This document shows positions 1 through 5,882 of a stretch of 14,765 nucleotides of DNA, piece by piece; the first letter of the stretch is position 1, and every line of letters begins with the position of its first letter. Origin of the DNA: JBFLVQ01 sp040758525 (GTDB taxonomy: Bacteria; Acidobacteriota; Blastocatellia; Chloracidobacteriales; JADJPF01). The notes beneath the pieces were generated by a model. It worked only from the letters and a program-made list of their open reading frames with translations. It had not been told where the DNA came from and did not search any database. A program made the translations under genes and the position numbers. The DNA is taken from NCBI GenBank assembly GCA_040758525.1, contig JBFLVQ010000167.1, forward strand, positions 1-14,765, in the 5' to 3' direction.

Positions 1-54
1 ATTTGACAATAAGGCGACAACCAATAAACTAATACCATAACTGAAGAAAGCCAT
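1..54 (-). CDS. Possible N-terminus of a membrane protein, cut by the window edge
   Basis: Reading the minus strand from an ATG at 54-52, 18 codons are open to the window edge: MAFFSYGISLLVVALLSN. The stretch is strongly hydrophobic, like a first transmembrane segment or signal anchor. A GGTGA sequence about 7 bases upstream could serve as a weak ribosome binding site. It follows the DUF3592 frame on the same strand after about 84 bases, so it could be the next gene of that cluster. The piece is too short to assign to a family and may not be a gene. Confidence 0.25.
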   Translation of the reverse strand, partial: MAFFSYGISLLVVALLSN

Positions 55-138
55 ATGTATTCACCGATAGATACTGCCTAGTTGATTTTGAGCCATTAAG
101 CGAGGAGTTGTTGAGACGTTAATGCGAGAGGCTACTAC

Positions 139-663
139 CTATGCTAGATATAAACTTGAGTATGCTGGGATAGCAAACCCTAGGGCTAGCACCACAAATA
201 TCAAGCTGACAATGATGCCATATACTGATAATTTGTATGTTCCTGTTAATGTCGCATCTGCCGGGTTGCCAGGATCATAGTAAACTTGAACTGCTACGCC
301 TGGTTTGAATCTTTCAATAATTGCATAAGCTTCTCGTTCTTCATCAAATATCTCATCATCAGAGGTAAATCGGAATCGATATCCTATATACTACTTTCCA
401 TCAACGCTGTACTTGTACCGTAGATGAGATAAATAGCCGGCAGGGAAGTATCCCGTGCGAGGCGACCTCTTTTCGGAGATATAGAAGACACTAGCCTCGA
501 TGATACTGCCATTAGTACTAGGCCATTGTTGACTGGCGCGAGCCTTCCATATTGGAGCGAGTTCGCGGGAAAATCCCAACACTGACACGAATCCGAAGAC
601 AGCAGTGCCAAGCAGAGGTAGACATCCTAGAATGATCCATCGTTTCTTTCGGTTTTGTCGCAT
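139..663 (-). pseudogene. DUF3592-type membrane protein interrupted by an in-frame TAG
   Basis: An ATG at 663 opens a frame of 90 codons that stops at TAG (393-391). The same frame continues open after this stop for 83 codons to a second TAG at 141-139. Residues about 8-30 are a hydrophobic segment after a basic start (MRQNRKKRW). The part before the stop ends in YKYSVDGK and the part after begins YIGYRFRF. It then carries a Pro-Gly-x-x-x-x-x-Tyr-Tyr-Asp-Pro-x-x-Pro stretch (around 301-262) and a C-terminal hydrophobic segment (about 231-160). This two-helix layout with an extracytoplasmic YYDP motif is that of DUF3592 proteins, and the join matches the expected family sequence with one residue replaced by the stop. 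A single base change (for example GAG to TAG) would explain it. Alternatives are a sequencing error or read-through. It starts 6 bases after the upstream acetyltransferase stop, so it was probably the last gene of that operon. The function of DUF3592 proteins is not known. Confidence 0.8.
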
Positions 664-669
664 TTGATA

Positions 670-1161
670 TCACATCACTGTAGGTAGGTGGGAAGGTAAC
701 ATTTTACGAAAAGCAAATTGTGTCTTGATATTTTTATAGCCCGCTTTCTGATAAAATATATGTGCATCTTTACGAATAATATTGGAACGTAAATAGACAG
801 ACTTACAGCCATTATCTTGAGCCCATTGTTCGGCTTGCTGAACAAGTAATTTTCCTATTCCAGATTTTCTATGCCGCTCATCTACAATGAATCCGCCTAT
901 CTCTGCCTGTAAGGCGGTAGTTAGTGAATTGCGAATAGAAATATGAATCCAACCTACAACATTCTCGTCCATTATTTCAGCTACATAGATGATATGATTA
1001 GTTAATTTTGTTATTTCATTAAATCGCTGCTCAATCTCTTCAAAAGAAACATCATATCCCAATTGATTAGCTAAACTCGTAAGAGCTCTAATATCTTTTG
1101 TGCTTGCTTGTCTGATGCAAACTTCTACTTTTGAATTCTCGCTCATATTCTCACTCACCAT
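670..1161 (-). CDS. GNAT-family N-acetyltransferase
   Basis: This is a 163-residue single-domain GNAT acetyltransferase, which transfers an acetyl group from acetyl-CoA to an amine. The acetyl-CoA pyrophosphate-binding motif A spans about residues 88-112, with the loop R-K-S-G-I-G (98-103) following beta-4 (GGFIVDERH). Motif B lies near HIFYQKAGYKN (134-144), typical of the C-terminal part of the fold. The substrate cannot be read from the sequence. The ATG at 1161 overlaps the stop of the upstream acetyltransferase gene by one base (TAATG), which points to translational coupling. A second in-frame ATG at 1146 gives MSENSKVEV and is an equally plausible start. Confidence 0.85.
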   Translation of the reverse strand: MVSENMSENSKVEVCIRQASTKDIRALTSLANQLGYDVSFEEIEQRFNEITKLTNHIIYVAEIMDENVVGWIHISIRNSLTTALQAEIGGFIVDERHRKSGIGKLLVQQAEQWAQDNGCKSVYLRSNIIRKDAHIFYQKAGYKNIKTQFAFRKMLPSHLPTVM

Positions 1162-1640
1162 TATCCTAAACTTTTGGATAATTCGATCAAGCGATCTTGA
1201 AATCCAAAATTATGATACAGTTCTTTTGCAGTATGATTTTTGGCCAACACTGCTATCCTGAGCAATCTTGCTCCTTGAAGAACCGCATAATCTTCTGCTT
1301 TTTGCAGTAAAGCACGTCCTAAGCCTCGCCCCCGATAATCGGCTAAAACAACTAAATCAGAGATATATGCATACTCATATTGCTGTTCCTCAATTGCTCT
1401 TGACTTAACCTTTGCCCAAATAGAAACAAAACCAACTACACTGTTATCAACATCGACGACAAACACTTTTCCATTTGTTTCCAAGCATCGTGAAAACATA
1501 TGCTCTAGGTACTTTTTTGCGATTGTCTTGCCATCAATCAGATGTGAGTCGATCTGCCTCTCGTAATCCTGTAGCTCAATTAAGCATCTTTCAACCTGCT
1601 GAGCATCCTCATTGCGGTACTCTCGAATTATATTCATCAT
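1161..1640 (-). CDS. GNAT-family N-acetyltransferase
   Basis: This is a 159-residue GNAT acetyltransferase, probably cytosolic. The acceptor is unknown. Motif A is clear: beta-4 YISDLVVLADY (about 92-102) followed by the acetyl-CoA loop R-G-R-G-L-G (103-108) and helix ALLQKAEDYA. The C-terminal AKELYHNFGFQ (138-148) is the usual motif B Tyr-containing helix. It is unlike the downstream GNAT gene in detail, so the pair need not be a recent duplication. The start has two adjacent ATGs (1640 and 1637) and no strong Shine-Dalgarno. A 12-base-pair hairpin (1652-1686) ends only 11 bases before the start and may affect its translation. It is the first gene of a GNAT-GNAT-DUF3592 run. Confidence 0.85.
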   Translation of the reverse strand: MMNIIREYRNEDAQQVERCLIELQDYERQIDSHLIDGKTIAKKYLEHMFSRCLETNGKVFVVDVDNSVVGFVSIWAKVKSRAIEEQQYEYAYISDLVVLADYRGRGLGRALLQKAEDYAVLQGARLLRIAVLAKNHTAKELYHNFGFQDRLIELSKSLG

Positions 1641-1651
1641 AATACACCAGA

Positions 1652-1686
1652 TGATTAAGCGCCATAGAAGAGAAGGCGCCTAATCA
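1652..1686 (-). other. Hairpin directly upstream of a GNAT start codon
   Basis: The plus-strand arms TGATTAAGCGCC (1652-1663) and GGCGCCTAATCA (1675-1686) pair around an 11-base loop. In minus-strand RNA all 12 positions can pair, the single deviation being a G-U wobble, whereas in plus-strand RNA it is an A-C mismatch. This favours a function in the minus-strand transcript. It lies 79 bases after the propeller gene stop and ends 11 bases before the GNAT ATG at 1640. No U-run follows, so it is not a standard intrinsic terminator. It could be an attenuating or RNA-stabilising structure, or a terminator of unusual form. Confidence 0.6.
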
Positions 1687-1765
1687 TAAATTATCGCTAC
1701 TATCAATCTTATTCTATCTACACACAAACTATTTATTAATGATATTACCATACCATAACCAACTA

Positions 1766-3037
1766 TTATGGAATAGAGTAGGTGGCTTTGGGAATCTTGA
1801 GAATAACAATCTCGGATAATTTTTCCGGCGAGGGTATCTCACCTTTATCGTTAATAGCCCGCAATTGACTATTAGCAATGTAATAAAATCCATCTGAAGC
1901 CAGTGCTCCTGTGGTAGGTATGATAAACAGCGGATTCAATGCTTCCAGTGTGGTCAGGCTTACTGCTTGATCCCCTGCTTTATTCAGTTTTATCTGTACA
2001 ATCCGCTCAGGATTAAAACCATTTTGCACACCGATAAGCGAGTTATTATACCAATAGAGTCCATCCATACCTGCCAGCGATATATTATCTGTATGTGTAA
2101 GTACCTGAATTTTTCTGCTAGCAATCTCGACTCGATGAATACCACGCTCGTCAGCTACATATAGATATCTACCTGCCAAAGCAATACCATTGGGGTAGAT
2201 AAAAGTACCGGCGGCAATAAACTCTTCTCGTGTGTCTGTATTAACAGCGATCTTATGCACAGCGCCTGCAAGGCTGTCAGTAAAATAGACATCACCATTA
2301 TTATTAATGTCGATATCGTTGAATAGGTGGGCTTGGGGCTTATTACTTATCTCATATTTTTTTATTAGCTTGCCAGTTTTGAGACTATATTTAAATATTG
2401 CTGCTGAGCCTTCTTCTTTATCGCGTTGATCAGAGGAGATACATACCCAGAGAATACGACGCGTAGTATCAACCTTAATGCCAAGTGGGTTCATCATACC
2501 GTCTTGTTGTGATACCGTGAAATCTTCTTTTCTACCTGCTGGTGAAATGCGGACTATCTTACGTCTATAAATACTTCCAATATAAAAATTGCCTGTCGAT
2601 TGGTCAAAAGCGACTCCTTCTGGTACCAGATCTTTTTCGCTCAGCGTAAACCCCGTAGTGCTCTTGTTTATTACTGTACGATTTTTTTCAAAGGCAGCCT
2701 GGATGGCAGGCAATGCGGGATTATCTTTGAGAACACTAAAGTCACTATGTTCTAGATTGGCAATTGCACCAAATTTCGCGATTGCCCTCAATACTTCGAA
2801 TGCCTTTTCTGGTTTACCGTTGAGAGCATAAGCCTTGGCAAGAAATTCGAGTAGCCCTACATTTTCTTGTGCCTCTTTCGTTACTATCAACATACTCTCG
2901 AGAAATTTCGCATAGTTCTTATCACGATAGGCAAGCGAAGCTGCCGTATAAGGATCTTGTGGTTCTTGTCCACTAACATTGATGATTACGAAACTATGTA
3001 GTAGCAGTATCAGAATAATAACACTTAGGTTTCTCAT
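1766..3037 (-). CDS. Secreted TPR-like / SMP-30-type beta-propeller protein
   Basis: This is a 423-residue exported protein. Residues 1-23 form a Sec-type signal peptide (MRN, a long Ile/Leu-rich core, then VSGQ). Residues about 30-115 are helical with TPR character: repeated Ala/Leu pattern, AKAYALNGKPEKAFEVLRAI. From about 128 to the end the sequence has repeating beta-blade units typical of SMP-30/gluconolactonase/NHL propellers, including VPEGVAFD, NPLGIKVD, FNDIDINNNGDVYFTDS, YPNGIAL and DGLYWYNNSLIGVQN. Related domains include metal-dependent lactonases and non-catalytic propellers, and catalytic metal ligands cannot be confirmed here. It probably acts in the periplasm or outside the cell. 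A GGGA about 9 bases before the ATG is the only ribosome binding signal. A strong hairpin lies between it and the MATE gene upstream, so it is likely its own unit. Confidence 0.75.
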   Translation of the reverse strand: MRNLSVIILILLLHSFVIINVSGQEPQDPYTAASLAYRDKNYAKFLESMLIVTKEAQENVGLLEFLAKAYALNGKPEKAFEVLRAIAKFGAIANLEHSDFSVLKDNPALPAIQAAFEKNRTVINKSTTGFTLSEKDLVPEGVAFDQSTGNFYIGSIYRRKIVRISPAGRKEDFTVSQQDGMMNPLGIKVDTTRRILWVCISSDQRDKEEGSAAIFKYSLKTGKLIKKYEISNKPQAHLFNDIDINNNGDVYFTDSLAGAVHKIAVNTDTREEFIAAGTFIYPNGIALAGRYLYVADERGIHRVEIASRKIQVLTHTDNISLAGMDGLYWYNNSLIGVQNGFNPERIVQIKLNKAGDQAVSLTTLEALNPLFIIPTTGALASDGFYYIANSQLRAINDKGEIPSPEKLSEIVILKIPKATYSIP

Positions 3038-3072
3038 AACTAATTTCCCACTTCAGCTTACTTAATTTTTGT

Positions 3073-3101
3073 CCGCGCACCATAGCTATTATGGTGCGCG
3101 G
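3073..3101 (-). terminator. Strong GC-rich hairpin between MATE and propeller genes
   Basis: The arms CCGCGCACCATA (3073-3084) and TATGGTGCGCGG (3090-3101) are perfectly complementary over 12 base pairs around a 5-base loop. It sits 79 bases past the MATE stop and about 35 bases before the propeller ATG, both on the minus strand. The stem is stable enough for an intrinsic terminator of the MATE transcript. However, the bases following it on the minus strand are ACAAAAATTAAG rather than a U-run. A terminator of the non-canonical kind, or a processing or stability element, are both possible. Confidence 0.55.
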
Positions 3102-3180
3102 CTTTCCTTGATAGCAATTGACTAACTTTACCAAAGATCAGTTATTTTACTAGTTTATCCTGTCAAGGTAATTATCACGA

Positions 3181-4662
3181 TCAGATCTTGCGCTGTTTCC
3201 AGTAACCCTGACGGAACATCAGAATACCGACAACAGCAATCGTCGATTCGGCAATTGTAATCGCAATAAAGACCCCTTGCGCGCCTAGCCCTGTCTGGGT
3301 AGATAGACCGTAGGCAAGCGGAATCTGGAACAACCAGTAACAGCAGAGATTGATGATCGTTGGTGTAAACGTATCACCAGCACCATTGAATGCCTGCACC
3401 ATTACCATACCATAGGCATAAAAGATATATCCATAGCTAATATAACGCAGACAATCGATCCCATATGACACCACTTGGGTATCATTGGTAAAGAGGCGTA
3501 CAAGTGGTTCAGCAAAGAGAATGAATACCACTGTAACGCTGCCGAGAAAGAGCATATTGATAAAACCAGTTCGCCACACGGAATTTTCTGCCCGCGCTGG
3601 CTTGCCAGCACCTAAGTTCTGACCGACCAGTGTTGCAGCCGCATTGCTCATTCCCCATGAAGGCAGAATGGCAAACACGATTATCCGTAGCGCAATTGTG
3701 TAGCCAGCCAGTGCGGCACCACCAAATATTGCTACCATACGAACCAAGCCCAGCCAGCTTGCTGTGGCTACAAAAAATTGGAAGATGCCACCCAGTGAAA
3801 CACGCAATAATTGTCGCATTACCACAAGATTAACATACCAATGCTTGCGCTTAACCTGTATACGTCCCTGACTATGCAACAGTACCCAGAGTTGATAAAG
3901 CACCCCCAGACCACGGCCCGTAGTAGTAGCTACTGCCGCACCTGTTACACCTAATTCGGGAAACGGTCCCAATCCCAAAATCAGACAAGGGTCGAGCAAT
4001 ATATTACAGAGATTGGCAAGTATCAATGTACGCATTGCGATAGCAGCGTCACCGGCACCTCGAAAGATTGCGTTGATGAGAAAGAGCAGCATAATCGTGA
4101 TATTGCCTCCTAACATCACTCTGCCGTAAGTGCTGCCGGTAGCAATAATGCTTTCTGATGCCCCCATTAACTGAAACAGTTTCGGCGTCAGCAAAATTGC
4201 ACTGATGCCGATTACCAGTGAAGCAACAATGCCAATAAGAATTGCCTGCACAGCCACTACTGCTGCGCCATCACTATCCTTCTCACCTGTACGCCGGGCA
4301 ACTAGTGCGGTCGTTGCCATACTCAGCCCCATTGCTACGGCGAAGATTAGAGTCAATAATGATTCGGTGAGACCAACTGTGGCAATCGCATCGGCACCAA
4401 GCCGTGCGACAAAATAGACATCGACAATCCCAAATAGTGATTCCATTGACATTTCTAGCACCATAGGGATTGCTAGTAACATGATCGCGCGGCCAATGCT
4501 GCCTTCGGTGAAATCTTGTTCTGAGCCCATTATGGCTTCGCGTAGATCCTGCTTTAATTTGCTAATTAAGCTTTGTGTAGGCTTGTCGAGCGGTAAGGCT
4601 ATCTCAGTAGTATTTAAATTGTTTTTCATAACCTGCACCATTTGAAAGCTAAGGCTATGCAT
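3181..4662 (-). CDS. MATE-family efflux transporter
   Basis: This 493-residue polytopic inner-membrane protein has the length and layout of the MATE (NorM/DinF-like) family, with about twelve hydrophobic segments in two homologous halves. A cytosolic N-terminal tail of about 55 residues precedes GSIGRAIMLLAIPMVLEMSMESLFGIVD, the typical first MATE helix (split here as GSIGRAIMLLA and IPMVLEM). Other family-like stretches are FVARLGADAIATVGLTES, GLSMATTALVARRTGE, and in the second half AATLVGQNLGAGKPARA. MATE proteins export cationic drugs, metabolites and, in some clusters, peptides in exchange for H+ or Na+. The substrate is not evident. Starts at 4662 and 4629 (MKNNLNTTE) are both possible, because neither has a well-spaced Shine-Dalgarno. 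A small ORF lies 157 bases upstream on the same strand. Confidence 0.9.
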   Translation of the reverse strand: MHSLSFQMVQVMKNNLNTTEIALPLDKPTQSLISKLKQDLREAIMGSEQDFTEGSIGRAIMLLAIPMVLEMSMESLFGIVDVYFVARLGADAIATVGLTESLLTLIFAVAMGLSMATTALVARRTGEKDSDGAAVVAVQAILIGIVASLVIGISAILLTPKLFQLMGASESIIATGSTYGRVMLGGNITIMLLFLINAIFRGAGDAAIAMRTLILANLCNILLDPCLILGLGPFPELGVTGAAVATTTGRGLGVLYQLWVLLHSQGRIQVKRKHWYVNLVVMRQLLRVSLGGIFQFFVATASWLGLVRMVAIFGGAALAGYTIALRIIVFAILPSWGMSNAAATLVGQNLGAGKPARAENSVWRTGFINMLFLGSVTVVFILFAEPLVRLFTNDTQVVSYGIDCLRYISYGYIFYAYGMVMVQAFNGAGDTFTPTIINLCCYWLFQIPLAYGLSTQTGLGAQGVFIAITIAESTIAVVGILMFRQGYWKQRKI

Positions 4663-4762
4663 GCCTCAGTCTGTGAATATCCTTATTGTCTCGGATAGTC
4701 GTGGGTAATGATTCTAGGTGACAGGCAACAGACTGTTCGTCAATTAGTTGGTGCAGTAGATG

Positions 4763-4811
4763 GTCTCAAAAGGTAGGTAAGAATTGAAACAGATATAACC
4801 TTCTAGGAGAC
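4763..4811 (-). other. Bulged inverted repeat between small ORF and MATE gene
   Basis: Plus-strand segments GTCTCAAAAGGT (4763-4774) and ACCTTCT-AG-GAGAC (4798-4811) can pair over 12 positions with one 2-base bulge and one G-U pair in the minus-strand RNA, around a 23-base loop. It lies just after the small ORF stop and before MATE. It may be a weak transcript structure separating the two. There is no U-run. Apart from this, 4663-4819 shows nothing that I can name. Confidence 0.3.
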
Positions 4812-4819
4812 TAATACTG

Positions 4820-4939
4820 CTAACAGCGATTGAGAGCCAGTGCCTGATTGGCGCCACCCAAAGTAGTACCACGAATCTTGCTCTTGGATAGTACCTGGGC
4901 GACAGCGATTGCGAGGGTCGTAGGTATGATAGTATTCAT
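4820..4939 (-). CDS. Small ORF, 39-residue peptide with strong ribosome binding site
   Basis: An ATG at 4939 opens a 39-codon frame ending at TAG (4822-4820). Another ATG directly before it (4942) would give 40 residues. The Shine-Dalgarno TAGGAG (minus strand, 4952-4947) is 7 bases from the 4939 ATG, the best such site in this part of the window. The peptide begins MNTIIPTTLAIAVAQVL, hydrophobic without an N-terminal basic patch. It continues SKSKIRG and ends TTLGGANQALALNRC, with a Gly-Gly pair followed by a ten-residue tail ending in the only Cys. I do not recognise a family. The Gly-Gly and terminal Cys resemble a leader/core peptide layout, and the neighbours are an exporter and a divergent methyltransferase, but a chance ORF cannot be excluded. 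Confidence 0.45.
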   Translation of the reverse strand: MNTIIPTTLAIAVAQVLSKSKIRGTTLGGANQALALNRC

Positions 4940-4946
4940 CATTCTG

Positions 4947-4952
4947 CTCCTA
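4947..4952 (-). promoter_or_regulatory. Shine-Dalgarno TAGGAG of the small ORF
   Basis: Minus-strand TAGGAG lies 7 bases before ATG 4939 and 4 bases before ATG 4942. Spacing favours 4939. This site is the main support for translation of the 39-residue ORF. Confidence 0.5.
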
Positions 4953-4992
4953 TGATTGATGTTAAAGTGAAAATTTGTCAATTATTCAACTG

Positions 4993-5019
4993 CTCTTAAC
5001 GTAATTTAAGCGTCAAGAG
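4993..5019. promoter_or_regulatory. Imperfect inverted repeat in divergent intergenic region
   Basis: CTCTTAACG (4993-5001) and CGTCAAGAG (5011-5019) match as an inverted repeat in 8 of 9 positions with a 9-base AT-rich centre. It lies between the small ORF (minus) and methyltransferase (plus), 54 bases upstream of the small ORF start. On the minus strand the TTGACG within it could also be part of a -35 element. It is a candidate operator, unproven. Confidence 0.4.
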
Positions 5020-5032
5020 TTCACAATATCTT

Positions 5033-5087
5033 TATTATTACCAGAAAACTTAAAAAGTAAAGCCAGGTTCAGCTACTGGTAATAATA
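5033..5087. promoter_or_regulatory. Perfect 12-base inverted repeat with 31-base spacer
   Basis: TATTATTACCAG (5033-5044) and CTGGTAATAATA (5076-5087) are exact reverse complements. The arm centres are 43 bases apart, close to four DNA helical turns. The downstream arm ends 36 bases before the methyltransferase start, so it overlaps the probable promoter or leader. It could be a pair of sites for a looping or oligomeric repressor, or the stem of a leader RNA. Nothing else identifiable is in 4943-5108 besides this and the repeat at 4993-5019. Confidence 0.5.
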
Positions 5088-5108
5088 TACAAAATTCTGG
5101 ATAATTAG

Positions 5109-5115
5109 AAAGGGG
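5109..5115 (+). promoter_or_regulatory. Shine-Dalgarno AAAGGGG fixing a TTG start
   Basis: AAAGGGG ends 8 bases before TTG at 5124 and 17 bases before the first ATG (5133) in the methyltransferase frame. The spacing favours the TTG start. Confidence 0.5.
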
Positions 5116-5123
5116 TTGTACCA

Positions 5124-5786
5124 TTGCAATCTATGGTTAAAGAACCAAAGAAACTCTATTCCGCCAAAGCAGATTTATATGTACGCTTTATCTCGGCGTT
5201 CTTGTATCCTCAAGGACTTCAAGCATTCTTTACTAGTGTCGATTGGCTTCGTACCAATTTTCGTATTCTTGATGCAGGTTGTGGGACAGGTGTTGTGACC
5301 TTCGCAGTACTTAAAGCCCTGCATTGTCATGGGTATGAATTTGACTATATTCATGGATTTGATCTTACCTTTGCGATGCTAGAAAGATTTCGTAATAGGT
5401 TAGAACAGCAAGAGATAAAGAAGGTTGAGCTTTATCAAGCTAATGTGCTTGAACTGGAACAGTTGCCACTAGATTGGACAGGTTATGACCTGATCGTTTC
5501 TGCAGGAATGCTCGAATACATCCCAAAAGATAAATTCCCAGAGACTCTCGCTAGTTTGCGCTCACGCCTTTCAGCAGGAGGAAGATTTATACTTTTTATG
5601 ACACGGCAGAACTGGTTAACAGGGTTATTGATTGGCCGTCTTTGGGAAAGCAATCTCTATTCTCGCCCAGAGTTGGTAAAGGCATTTGCTCAAGCCGGTT
5701 TTAGTGAGGTTAGCTTAAAAAAATTCCCGTTGAATTATGGCTGGCTGAATCTGTGGGGTTACATAGTAGAGGGTCTAATAAGCTGA
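5124..5786 (+). CDS. Class I SAM-dependent methyltransferase
   Basis: This is a 220-residue Rossmann-fold methyltransferase. Motif I is RILDAGCGTGVVTFA (47-61), the SAM-binding glycine loop. An acidic residue at the end of beta-2 (GFDL, D80) should bind the ribose. YDLIVSAGMLEYIP (121-134) is motif II/III, and LSAGGRFILFMT (149-160) is the following strand typical of UbiE/Methyltransf_11/25 proteins. The substrate is not evident: such enzymes modify small molecules, quinones, lipids or peptides. The start is taken as TTG 5124 from the AAAGGGG ribosome site, with ATG 5133 as the alternative. The gene is divergent from the small ORF/MATE pair and convergent with the nitrate-transport operon, from which a hairpin with T-run separates it. 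Confidence 0.85.
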   Translation: MQSMVKEPKKLYSAKADLYVRFISAFLYPQGLQAFFTSVDWLRTNFRILDAGCGTGVVTFAVLKALHCHGYEFDYIHGFDLTFAMLERFRNRLEQQEIKKVELYQANVLELEQLPLDWTGYDLIVSAGMLEYIPKDKFPETLASLRSRLSAGGRFILFMTRQNWLTGLLIGRLWESNLYSRPELVKAFAQAGFSEVSLKKFPLNYGWLNLWGYIVEGLIS

Positions 5787-5852
5787 AGAAAGAGTATCTG
5801 ATATAATCTGAAAGTAAATCTCATGAATGGATTCGTGTTCAACGGCCGCAGA

Positions 5853-5881
5853 ATAGACAATAGATACTGTCTATATTTTTT
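5853..5881 (+). terminator. Intrinsic terminator after the methyltransferase gene
   Basis: ATAGACA (5853-5859) and TGTCTAT (5868-5874) form a 7-base-pair stem around an 8-base loop, followed by A and six T (5876-5881). This is an AT-rich but conventional plus-strand terminator, 66 bases past the methyltransferase stop. It directly abuts the end of the convergent porin gene (5883). Confidence 0.6.
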
Positions 5882-5882
5882 A

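Noticed and set aside
64..79. CGATAGATACTGCCTA resembling 5858-5873 CAATAGATACTGTCTA (14 of 16)
   Set aside because: The second copy is explained by the terminator hairpin, and the first lacks the paired arm. Short AT-rich similarity of this size can occur by chance in 14.8 kb.
670..1640. Toxin-antitoxin pair made of a GNAT toxin and partner
   Set aside because: Both proteins are GNAT enzymes. Neither resembles the short ribbon-helix-helix antitoxin expected beside TacT-type toxins.
1967..2164. 65-codon and similar plus-strand frames inside the propeller gene (also 2589-2831)
   Set aside because: They are opposite-strand shadows of a clear secreted protein gene and have no ribosome sites.
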